A stretch of DNA of 34,921 bases. Source: an uncultured Oscillospiraceae bacterium. GTDB taxonomy: Bacteria > Bacillota > Clostridia > Oscillospirales > Oscillospiraceae. Location of the stretch: assembly GCA_949841465.1 (NCBI GenBank), contig CATKZW010000033.1:1-34921 (forward strand), read 5' to 3'. Made by a program: the position numbers and the translations under genes. Under the pieces are notes generated by a model that saw nothing but the letters and a program-made list of their open reading frames with translations, searched no databases and had not been told where the DNA came from. Each line of letters opens with the position of its first letter. The stretch's first letter is position 1. Below, one piece after another: positions 16,638 to 22,866 of this stretch.

Positions 16638-16667
16638 GAAGTCCCGCCGTGAAAACGGCGGGACTTC
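16638..16667. terminator. Bidirectional terminator between the small peptide gene and leuA
   Basis: GAAGTCCCGCCGT (16638-16650), GAAA loop, ACGGCGGGACTTC (16655-16667), a perfect 13-bp stem. Confidence 0.8.
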
Positions 16668-16686
16668 CTGCGTTTGCCACGACCGA

Positions 16687-18390
16687 TTATTTCTCGTTGT
16701 AAATAGAGCGGTTGATAGCGCACAGAATGGCCCGCAGCGACGCCCGGCTGATGTTATGGCTCTTGCCCACGCCGAACACATCCTTGCCCTCAGGGTCTTT
16801 CAGGTGGATATAGCACACCGCCTGGGTGTCTGAGCCGGTGGAGATGGCATGCTCCTTGTAGTCCACGAACTGGTAGCCCTCGATGTGCCCCTCGGGCAGG
16901 TCGTGGAGGGCGTTAAAAAACGCGTCGATGGGGCCGTTGCCCTCGCCCCTGGCCCCCATCACCTTCCCGTGATACCCAACCTCGCCGTTGAACACCACCC
17001 AGCTGGCGTCGCCGTGGCGGGCGTCTTCCAGGAAGGAGTGGCGCTCCAGCTGGTAGGTCTTGGGGACAGACAGGTATTCCTGGTCGAACAGGGCAAAGAT
17101 CTGGTCGGGCTTCAACTCCTTGCCCACCCGGTCGGACTCCTTCTGCACCACCGCGCCGAACTCCGCGTGCATGGCCTTGGGCAGGTCGTAGCCGAAGCTC
17201 TGCATCATCACAAAGGCCGCGCCGCCCTTGCCGGACTGGGAGTTGATGCGGATGATGGGCTCGTACTGCCGCCCCACGTCGGCGGGGTCGATGGGCAGGT
17301 AAGGCACCTCCCACATGTCGGTGCCGCTCTCCTTCATGTAGTGCATGCCCTTGTTGATGGCGTCCTGGTGGCTGCCGGAAAAGGCGGTGAACACCAGCTC
17401 GCCCACGTAGGGCTGCCGCTCCCCCACCTTCATCTTGGTGCACCGCTCGTACATATCCCGGATTTTGTTGATGTCGCGGAAGTCCAGCTCTGGGTCCACC
17501 CCTTGGGTGTACATGTTCATGGCCAGGGTCACCATATCCACGTTGCCGGTGCGCTCGCCGTTGCCGAAGAGGGTGGCCTCCACCCGCTCGGCCCCCGCCA
17601 GCAGGCCCATCTCGGTGGTGGCCACACCGGTGCCCCGGTCATTGTGAGGGTGGAGGGAGATGACGGCCCGCTCCCGGCCGGGAAGGCTGCGGATGAAATA
17701 CTCCAGCATGTCGGCAAACTGGTTGGGCATGCAGTTCTCCACGGTGGTGGGCAGATTGAGGATGACGGGCTGCTCCGCCGTGGCGTGGAGGTGGTCCAAA
17801 ACAGCGGCGCAGATCTCCACGGCGTAGTCCATCTCGGTGCCCATGAATGATTCCGGAGAGTATTCGTAGCGCAGGTTCATACCTTCTGCAATCACCGGCT
17901 GGGCCATCTCGTAGATCAGGTCCGCCGCGTCGGTGGCGATTTTGGTGATGCCCGGACAGTCCATGTGGAAGACCACCTTGCGCTGGAGGGTGGAGGTGGA
18001 GTTGTAGAAGTGCAGGATAACGTTCTTGGCCCCCCTGATGGCCTCGAAGGTCTTGCGGATCAGGTGCTCCCGGGCCTGGACCAGCACCTGGATGGTCACG
18101 TCGTCGGGGATGTGGTGGCCCTCGATGAGCTCCCGGCAGATCTCATACTCCGTCTCGCTGGCGGAGGGGAAGCCGATCTCGATCTCCTTCACGCCGATGT
18201 CCACCAGGGTGTGGAAATACTCCAGCTTCTCCTCCAGGTTCATGGGGTCGATGAGGGCCTGGTTGCCGTCCCGCAGGTCCACGGAGCACCACACGGGCGC
18301 CTTGGTGATGACCTTGTCCGGCCAGGTCCGGCCCTGGATGGGCTGGGGTGTAAAGGGAATGTACTTCTCAAATCCGGGCTTCAGGTTCAT
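16687..18390 (-). CDS. leuA: 2-isopropylmalate synthase (long form)
   Basis: 567 residues. It condenses acetyl-CoA and 2-oxoisovalerate in the first committed step of leucine synthesis. It begins with the form-2 signature KYIPFTPQPIQGRTWPDK and DLRDGNQAL (metal and catalytic D41), then LHPHNDRGTGVATTE, GERTGNVDMVTLAMNMYTQG and the C-terminal leucine-binding LeuA_dimer region (about 430-567, HAISTGSDTQAVCYIHL). The start at 18390 has GGAGG at good distance; an upstream in-frame ATG at 18423 would overlap the T-box terminator. Expression is controlled by the T-box leader. Confidence 0.96.
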   Translation of the reverse strand: MNLKPGFEKYIPFTPQPIQGRTWPDKVITKAPVWCSVDLRDGNQALIDPMNLEEKLEYFHTLVDIGVKEIEIGFPSASETEYEICRELIEGHHIPDDVTIQVLVQAREHLIRKTFEAIRGAKNVILHFYNSTSTLQRKVVFHMDCPGITKIATDAADLIYEMAQPVIAEGMNLRYEYSPESFMGTEMDYAVEICAAVLDHLHATAEQPVILNLPTTVENCMPNQFADMLEYFIRSLPGRERAVISLHPHNDRGTGVATTEMGLLAGAERVEATLFGNGERTGNVDMVTLAMNMYTQGVDPELDFRDINKIRDMYERCTKMKVGERQPYVGELVFTAFSGSHQDAINKGMHYMKESGTDMWEVPYLPIDPADVGRQYEPIIRINSQSGKGGAAFVMMQSFGYDLPKAMHAEFGAVVQKESDRVGKELKPDQIFALFDQEYLSVPKTYQLERHSFLEDARHGDASWVVFNGEVGYHGKVMGARGEGNGPIDAFFNALHDLPEGHIEGYQFVDYKEHAISTGSDTQAVCYIHLKDPEGKDVFGVGKSHNISRASLRAILCAINRSIYNEK

Positions 18391-18423
18391 GGTTTTTCCT
18401 CCTTTGGATTTCCGGGGGAACAA

Positions 18424-18692
18424 AGAAAACGCCCCCGACGTTTCGTCAGGGGCGTAATTAAATACTACGCGGTACCACCCTAATTCCGCGCACGGTCACC
18501 CAATGCGCGCTCTCGGCCTCCAGCAAGGCCATGACCTGTAACGGGATCTCCCGTCCGGCCCTACTGCGGAAACGTTCAGGCCGGCGGCTCCGGGGCCAGT
18601 ATGCACGCGGCGTCTCGCGCCGGTTCGCACCAACCACCGGCTCTCTGAGCGAGGGGAAGCCGCGTCTTCTTCCCATCTGCGCCTTTTGCTTG
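18424..18692 (-). promoter_or_regulatory. T-box riboswitch controlling leuA
   Basis: On the minus strand the T-box AGGGTGGTACCGCG lies at 18481-18468. It is followed by a terminator: ACGCCCCTGACG (18455-18444) pairs with CGTCGGGGGCGT (18440-18429), then TTTTCTTTG. Stem I carries the typical AGAGAG bulge and GGTGGTTGGTGCGAACCGG apical region, and ACGCGGC/GCCGCGT helices. The specifier region is near 18596-18604 (GCATACTGG on the minus strand). CTG (Leu) is possible, but the codon register cannot be fixed by eye. Uncharged tRNA would stabilise the antiterminator and switch leuA on. Confidence 0.9.
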
Positions 18693-18698
18693 TCAGGT

Positions 18699-18728
18699 AT
18701 TATGCCGTGGGGAAAGGGGATTTGTCAA
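18699..18728 (-). promoter_or_regulatory. Promoter of the leuA T-box transcript
   Basis: Minus strand TTGACA (18728-18723), 18 bases, CATAAT (18704-18699). Confidence 0.7.
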
Positions 18729-18810
18729 GGCCCACTTTTCTCCGTCACTCCGTCTCTTTTATAAAAGAAGTGTTGTTGGAGTATGGCTCCGGCAATTTCA
18801 CGAAAACAGC

Positions 18811-18839
18811 TTGAGCTGGTTCAGGATAGATGCTATAAT
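18811..18839 (+). promoter_or_regulatory. Promoter of the carbon-nitrogen hydrolase gene
   Basis: TTGAGC (18811-18816), 17 bases, TATAAT (18834-18839). Its position rules out any start codon upstream of about 18846 and so supports the GTG start at 18880. Confidence 0.75.
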
Positions 18840-18879
18840 CAAGGCACGAAATCGAAGACGCAGAGGGGGAAGCATTACC

Positions 18880-19752
18880 GTGAAAATTGCTTTACTGCAA
18901 ATAGCAGCGCAGGATACACTTGACGGGACACTTAACAAAGGTATTTTATTTTGCCGCAGGGCGAAGGAGATGGGGGCAGACGTTGCGTTGTTCCCAGAAA
19001 TGTTCAGCAATGGATATAACATTTATGGACGTCCGGTGGCCGACTGGGTCAGGGAGGCAATTCCGGCAGACCATGAGTTTATTAAGGCATTTAAGGCGCT
19101 CTCAAATGAATTGAACATGGCTATTGGAATCACTTTGCTTGAAGAATACGAAACAGGTCCCCGAAATACATTGATCCTATTTGACCGTTTTGGAAAACAG
19201 GTCCTCAAATTTTCCAAAGTACATACTTGTGATTTTGATGTGGAGAGGAATCTGACGCCTGGAGATGGTTTCCATGTTGCAGACCTTGATACAGAATCTG
19301 GAATTGTGAAAGTCGGAGCTATGATATGCTTTGACCGTGAATTTCCTGAAAGTGCAAGGATTCTTATGCTAAAAGGCGCTGAGATCATACTTGTGCCAAA
19401 TGCCTGCCCAATGGAGATAAATCGCTTATCTCAGCTTCGGGCAAGGGCATATGAAAATATGCTTGGAATAGCAACCTGTAATTATCCCATAAGCGTTCCG
19501 GACTGCAACGGACATTCGAATGCTTTTGATGGCGTCGCATATCTTCCTGAGCTTTCAGATTCCAAGGATACTTGTATTCTGGAGGCAGATGAATCAGAGG
19601 GAGTATGGATTGCGGTTTTTGATATGGATATGATTCGGAACTACCGCCGCAAAGAGGTTCATGGGAATGCTTACAGGCATCCTCGCAAATATAAAATTCT
19701 TTGCTCAGAGGAAATCAACGAGCCCTTTGTCCGGGAGGATTACCGAGAATAA
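18880..19752 (+). CDS. Carbon-nitrogen hydrolase (nitrilase superfamily)
   Basis: 290 residues from GTG 18880, ten bases after GGGGA. The nitrilase catalytic triad is complete: Glu40 in FPEMFSNGY, Lys113 in FSKVHTC and Cys150 in GAMICFDREFPES. The enzyme should cleave an amide or nitrile C-N bond; the substrate (amide, carbamoyl or polyamine-derived) cannot be told. It is more AT-rich than surrounding genes and stands alone, which hints at acquisition. The last 13 bases overlap the stop end of the convergent DHFR-like gene. Confidence 0.9.
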   Translation: MKIALLQIAAQDTLDGTLNKGILFCRRAKEMGADVALFPEMFSNGYNIYGRPVADWVREAIPADHEFIKAFKALSNELNMAIGITLLEEYETGPRNTLILFDRFGKQVLKFSKVHTCDFDVERNLTPGDGFHVADLDTESGIVKVGAMICFDREFPESARILMLKGAEIILVPNACPMEINRLSQLRARAYENMLGIATCNYPISVPDCNGHSNAFDGVAYLPELSDSKDTCILEADESEGVWIAVFDMDMIRNYRRKEVHGNAYRHPRKYKILCSEEINEPFVREDYRE

Positions 19753-20267
19753 ACCAGCTCCACAATCCCATCATAGGCCTGTGTGCGGATCAATTTGAGT
19801 TTTACTGCGTCCGGCATCTCTTCAAACAGGCGAATGCCGGAACCCAAAATCGTCGGGATGACAGAAATATAGTATTCGTCAATCAGCCCAGCCCGCACCA
19901 GGGGCTGAATGACCGCCCCGCCGCCGCAGATCCATATTCCCCTGCCCTGCTCCTGCCGCAGTCTCCGCACGATGCTGCAGGGATCGTCCCCCACAAACTT
20001 GATGCTGTCCGTGGACGGCAAAGCCCGGTGGGTGATGACATAGCTTGTCAGCCCCGAATAAACCCATTCGTCCGGTGACAGCTCGGTCGTGATCTGATGA
20101 TAGGTGTTCCACCCCATAACGACAGTATCTATATCCTTCACAAAAGAGGAATACGTGTCGATCTGTTCGCCGTCGTCACCGTGGCCGTTCAGCCAATCCA
20201 CCTTTCCGCTGCGGTCCGCAATGTACCCGTCCAGGCTCATTGCAATATACAAAGTCACTTTTCGCAT
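19740..20267 (-). CDS. Dihydrofolate reductase family protein (RibD C-terminal-like)
   Basis: 175 residues. The fold of DHFR and the RibD reductase domain is visible: VTLYIAMSLDGYIADRSGKVDW at the start, DTVVMGWNTYHQI, YVITHRALP, IWICGGGAVIQPLVRAGLIDE and the C-terminal LVYSR. It resembles the YyaP/YwjB group of uncharacterised reductases rather than FolA, so a folate role should not be assumed. Two consecutive ATG codons exist; 20267 is six bases after AGGAGG and is preferred to 20270. It may be reached by readthrough from hpf. Confidence 0.85.
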   Translation of the reverse strand: MRKVTLYIAMSLDGYIADRSGKVDWLNGHGDDGEQIDTYSSFVKDIDTVVMGWNTYHQITTELSPDEWVYSGLTSYVITHRALPSTDSIKFVGDDPCSIVRRLRQEQGRGIWICGGGAVIQPLVRAGLIDEYYISVIPTILGSGIRLFEEMPDAVKLKLIRTQAYDGIVELVYSR

Positions 20268-20309
20268 CATGGTCCTCCTAATTCCGGCTTTATTGACATT
20301 CGTCCAAAA

Positions 20310-20341
20310 CAGCGGGCGGCGGAAATCTCCGCCGCCCGCTG
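20310..20341 (-). terminator. hpf terminator
   Basis: CAGCGGGCGGCGGA (20310-20323) pairs with TCCGCCGCCCGCTG (20328-20341); on the minus strand TTTTGG follows. Confidence 0.85.
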
Positions 20342-20354
20342 CATTTATCCGATC

Positions 20355-20894
20355 TCAGCCCTCGTCCTCAATAAGGCCGTAGCCGCCGTCGTTGCGGCGG
20401 TAGACCACGGCGAAGGCGTCGCTGTCCTCATTCTTGAAGGCATAGAAGCTGTGGCCCAGCAGGTTCATCTGGAGGATGGCCTCGTCCACCGTCATGGGCT
20501 TGATGGGGAACTTCTTGGTGCGCACCACCTGGAACTCGCCCTCCTCCGCGTCGGGGACGAAGGAGGTCTCCTCCGCGGCCTCGGGCGGGTTGAACGCGCC
20601 CTGGCGCAGGCGCTTCTCCAGGCGGGTCTTGTGCTTGCGCAGCTGGCGCTCCATAGAGGTGACCGCCGCGTCGACGGAGGCGAACATATCCGACGTGCTC
20701 TCCGCCACCCGGAGGATGGTGCCGCCGGAACGGATGGTGAGCTCCACCTTGTTCCGGTCCTTCTCCACAGAGAAGACCAGATTGGCCTCCGCCTCGTTCT
20801 TGAAGTAACGGTCCAGCTTGCCTACCTTCTTCTCGGCATAGTTGTGGAGGGATTTGGGCAGGTTGACCTTTTTGTCTGTGAACGTGAACTTCAT
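20355..20894 (-). CDS. hpf: Ribosome hibernation promoting factor, long form
   Basis: 179 residues. The N-terminal S30AE/HPF domain (MKFTFTDKKVNLPKSLHNYA, ELTIRSGGTILRVAESTSDMFASVD) binds the 30S decoding region. The C-terminal dimerisation domain (FPIKPMTVDEAILQMNLLGHSFYAFKN in two parts, DAFAVVYRRNDGGYGLIE) pairs ribosomes into 100S particles. Start 20894 has AGGAG eight bases away; the frame is open upstream across the promoter. A promoter lies at 20940-20968. Confidence 0.96.
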   Translation of the reverse strand: MKFTFTDKKVNLPKSLHNYAEKKVGKLDRYFKNEAEANLVFSVEKDRNKVELTIRSGGTILRVAESTSDMFASVDAAVTSMERQLRKHKTRLEKRLRQGAFNPPEAAEETSFVPDAEEGEFQVVRTKKFPIKPMTVDEAILQMNLLGHSFYAFKNEDSDAFAVVYRRNDGGYGLIEDEG

Positions 20895-20939
20895 GTGCTC
20901 AGCTCCTTTCGGTTGGGAGCGGCGCTCCCGGTAATTCAT

Positions 20940-20968
20940 ATTATACACAATTGCACGCAAATAGGCAA
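20940..20968 (-). promoter_or_regulatory. hpf promoter
   Basis: Minus strand TTGCCT (20968-20963), 17 bases, TATAAT (20945-20940). Confidence 0.7.
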
Positions 20969-21113
20969 TTCTTTTTTTGTATCTTTTTACCCTGCGAGCG
21001 GGTTTTTTGACAGGCCCCGGAATTGGACACGCACAGCGGCGGCGGGGGATACATAGCTGTGGCTGGGGGCCTCTTTTCCGAGACCCGCCCGACAAAAAAG
21101 AGAGGAGGATTAG

Positions 21114-21317
21114 ATGAAGGAACTGATTGCAAAACGGCTGGACCGGCTGCTGTGCGTCAAATCCCTGGTGACGCTGGTGCTGACGGCGGTGTTCGCCGTC
21201 ATGGCCCTGCGGGGCGAGGTCAGCCAGGACTTTATGACGGTGTATACCGTCATCATCGCCTTCTACTTCGGCACCCAGCTGGAGCGGACGGCACAGAAGG
21301 GAGGCGGCGGCACTTGA
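21114..21317 (+). CDS. Holin-like small membrane protein
   Basis: 67 residues with two hydrophobic stretches (SLVTLVLTAVFAVMAL and FMTVYTVIIAFYFGT), a short basic N-terminus and a polar Gly-rich tail. GAGGAGG lies five bases before ATG 21114. The TGA stop overlaps the TTG start of the amidase gene. This arrangement (small two-segment membrane protein then endolysin) is that of a phage lysis cassette, so a holin role is inferred from size, topology and neighbour only. Confidence 0.7.
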   Translation: MKELIAKRLDRLLCVKSLVTLVLTAVFAVMALRGEVSQDFMTVYTVIIAFYFGTQLERTAQKGGGGT

Positions 21318-22105
21318 AGCTGCTGAAGTGCATCCTCACGGAAAACGACTGCTGTCAGACCGGCCGGACCATCCGTCCCAAGGGGGTGATGGTCCACTCC
21401 ACCGGGGCCAACAACCCCCTGCTCCGGCGGTACGTCCAGCCCGTGGCGGCCACGCCGGGCCGGGAGGAGCTGCTGGCCCAGCTGGGGAGAAACACCAATG
21501 CCAACCACTGGAACCGCCCCGGCCTGAACGTGTGCGTCCACGGCTTCGTGGGCAGGCTGGCGGACGGCACGGTGGCGGCGGTGCAGACCCTGCCCTGGAA
21601 CCACCGGGGCTGGCATGCGGGCACCGGCGCCAGCGGCAGCAGCGCCAACGACACCCACATCTCCTTCGAAATCTGTGAGGACGATCTCACCGACCCGGCG
21701 TACTTCGGGCAGGCGTACCGGGCCGCCGCAGAGCTGACCGCCATGCTGTGCCAGCAGTACGGCCTGGACCCGCTGGCGGACGGCGTGGTGATCTGCCACC
21801 AGGACGGGTACAGGCGGGGGGTCGCCTCCAACCATGGGGACGTGTATAACTGGTTCCCGAAATTTGGCAGGAGTATGGACGATTTCCGGGCCGAGGTGGT
21901 CCGGGTCATGGACGGCGAAAGCCAGGAGGAGGACGAAATGATTTTCTACAAAAACCTGTCCGACGTGCCCGAGTACTACCAGGCCGCCGTGGGCAAGGCG
22001 GTGGACCGGGGCGCGCTGAACGGCACCGGAGACGGTGAGCTCAACGTGTCCGAGGACCTGTGCCGGACGCTGACGGTGCTGGACCGGCTGGGCAAGCTGG
22101 ACTGA
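21314..22105 (+). CDS. N-acetylmuramoyl-L-alanine amidase, phage endolysin type
   Basis: 263 residues from TTG 21314, which overlaps the previous stop and follows GGGAGGCGG. No ATG is near the domain start (KLLKCILTENDCCQTGR, IRPKGVMVHSTGANNP). Amidase_2 features are the zinc-ligand MVHSTG, NVCVHGFVG, WHAGTG, HISFEICEDD and the later VVICHQDGYRRG. The C-terminal 50 residues (DVPEYYQAAVGKAVDRGALNG, LNVSEDLCRTLTVLDRLG) match the small module seen at the end of clostridial phage endolysins. It cleaves the MurNAc-L-Ala bond of peptidoglycan. Confidence 0.92.
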   Translation: MKLLKCILTENDCCQTGRTIRPKGVMVHSTGANNPLLRRYVQPVAATPGREELLAQLGRNTNANHWNRPGLNVCVHGFVGRLADGTVAAVQTLPWNHRGWHAGTGASGSSANDTHISFEICEDDLTDPAYFGQAYRAAAELTAMLCQQYGLDPLADGVVICHQDGYRRGVASNHGDVYNWFPKFGRSMDDFRAEVVRVMDGESQEEDEMIFYKNLSDVPEYYQAAVGKAVDRGALNGTGDGELNVSEDLCRTLTVLDRLGKLD

Positions 22106-22112
22106 ACGCAGC

Positions 22113-22144
22113 AAGAGGACGCCTTGTAACTCAGGCGTCCTCTT
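22113..22144. terminator. Bidirectional terminator between the amidase and RHH genes
   Basis: AAGAGGACGCCT (22113-22124) pairs with AGGCGTCCTCTT (22133-22144). The stop codon of the minus-strand RHH gene (22131-22133) lies within the hairpin. Confidence 0.85.
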
Positions 22145-22322
22145 TTCTGCCCATTGCTTGGTCGATTGCTCCGTTTATGAATTTGTTGGTGCTCAAACCC
22201 TGCTGCTGAGCAAACTCCTTTATTATCTGTTTCTTGCCCTTGCGGACGAATATTTCAATGCGGTCGTAGGCCTTCTTATTATACCTGGCGGTCGCCTGCC
22301 TCTGAGCCTCGGTATATCCCAT
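22131..22322 (-). CDS. Arc-type ribbon-helix-helix DNA-binding protein
   Basis: 63 residues, with GGAGG before ATG 22322. MGYTEAQRQATARYNKKAYD is the start seen in small clostridial RHH proteins. It is followed by the short strand RIEIFVRKGKKQ, helix A (IIKEFAQQQGL) and helix B (STNKFINGAIDQAM). Such proteins bind short repeated half-sites as dimers. Three GGAAGTAT copies around its own promoter make autoregulation likely. No toxin gene is adjacent, so it is not clearly an antitoxin. Confidence 0.85.
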   Translation of the reverse strand: MGYTEAQRQATARYNKKAYDRIEIFVRKGKKQIIKEFAQQQGLSTNKFINGAIDQAMGRKEDA

Positions 22323-22360
22323 TACAGCACCTCCAGTTTAACTGTTTCAAAATTATAACT

Positions 22361-22436
22361 ATACTCCTGGAAGTATTGTATAATCTCGGAAGTATATTTT
22401 TGTCAAAGTTGCCAATTGTTATGCGTGCGGAAGTAT
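22361..22436 (-). promoter_or_regulatory. RHH promoter with three GGAAGTAT operator-like repeats
   Basis: Minus-strand promoter TTGACA (22406-22401), 18 bases, TATACA (22382-22377). GGAAGTAT occurs on the plus strand at 22369-22376, 22388-22395 and 22429-22436; the first is part of the dyad ATACTCCTGGAAGTAT (22361-22376). The sites flank the -10, sit in the spacer, and lie upstream of the -35. Confidence 0.65.
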
Positions 22437-22652
22437 GATAAGCTACAACTGCCGGGCGGGATTGACCCTCCTTTCCCGGCATGCTCCAGCGCGGCTAACG
22501 GCTATGGGGCGACCATATCACAGCCTGCCGTGAAGACGACTCCTTCTGCGGCAGACGGAACGCCCACCCACCCCTTCTCTTCCGGGGGTGGGCGTTTCCG
22601 TTTGCCCGCTTCCATTTGCGGCTTAACCGTTTGCCGCTTAAAAAATTTCCCC
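22437..22652 (+). ncRNA. Gene-free stretch with several stable stems, possible structured RNA
   Basis: No protein gene is credible here. Stems seen in order: GCCGGG/CCCGGC (22451-22480), ACGGC/GCCGT enclosing TATGG/CCATA (about 22498-22531), and AACGCCCACC (22559-22568) pairing with GGTGGGCGTT (22587-22596), followed by TCCGTTTG. The last may be a terminator. No known RNA family was recognised. It could be an unrecognised small RNA or simply GC-rich spacer. Confidence 0.3.
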
Positions 22653-22681
22653 TTGACTTTTTTGCTTGAAAGTGCTAAATT
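22653..22681 (+). promoter_or_regulatory. Promoter of the aroF-tyrA leader transcript
   Basis: TTGACT (22653-22658), 17 bases, TAAATT (22676-22681). Transcription would begin near 22688, about 25 bases before the leader peptide ATG. Confidence 0.7.
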
Positions 22682-22701
22682 ATCAAAAGCAAATAGAAGG
22701 G

Positions 22702-22830
22702 AGGACTGCGCATGAACCGCCGGAGCTATGGGTATGGCTATTACCGCTATTACGATAGCGGCTTTTTGTCATGCCCTTGAAGGTTCCCGCAGTCCTGTTG
22801 AGCGCGGCGGCCCCAGGGGGGCCGCTTTTT
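22702..22830 (+). promoter_or_regulatory. Attenuator structures: long-range stem, internal hairpin and terminator
   Basis: AGGACTGCG (22702-22710) pairs with CGCAGTCCT (22788-22796), and GAACC (22715-22719) with GGTTC (22782-22786), giving a 14-bp interrupted stem that encloses the leader ORF and hides part of its RBS and the ATG. Inside it CCGCTAT (22744-22750) and ATAGCGG (22755-22761) form a hairpin followed by CTTTTTG. Downstream GCGGCCCC (22807-22814) pairs with GGGGCCGC (22818-22825) and TTTTT follows: an intrinsic terminator before aroF. A competing pairing CCGCCG (22718-22723) with CGGCGG (22805-22810) could break it. Confidence 0.7.
22712..22780 (+). CDS. Tyrosine-rich leader peptide of the aroF-tyrA operon
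   Basis: 22 codons, ATG 22712 to TGA 22778-22780, with GGGAGG seven bases upstream. The peptide reads MNRRSYGYGYYRYYDSG and then a short FLSCP end. Six of residues 6-14 are Tyr, four of them encoded by TAT although the surrounding genes favour GC-ending codons. It is followed by a terminator and then by DAHP synthase and prephenate dehydrogenase genes, exactly the position and composition of an attenuation leader. Function as a Tyr-tRNA sensor is inferred. Confidence 0.8.
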   Translation: MNRRSYGYGYYRYYDSGFLSCP

Positions 22831-22866
22831 GTATGCCTGAAACAACCCTGAAGGAGACGATCAATC

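Noticed and set aside
18811-18879. Start of the carbon-nitrogen hydrolase at the first in-frame TTG (18811)
   Set aside because: That codon is part of the -35 box and lies before the predicted transcription start.
20097-21056. Plus-strand open frame antisense to hpf and the DHFR-like gene
   Set aside because: No domain or RBS; hpf on the minus strand has promoter, RBS and terminator.
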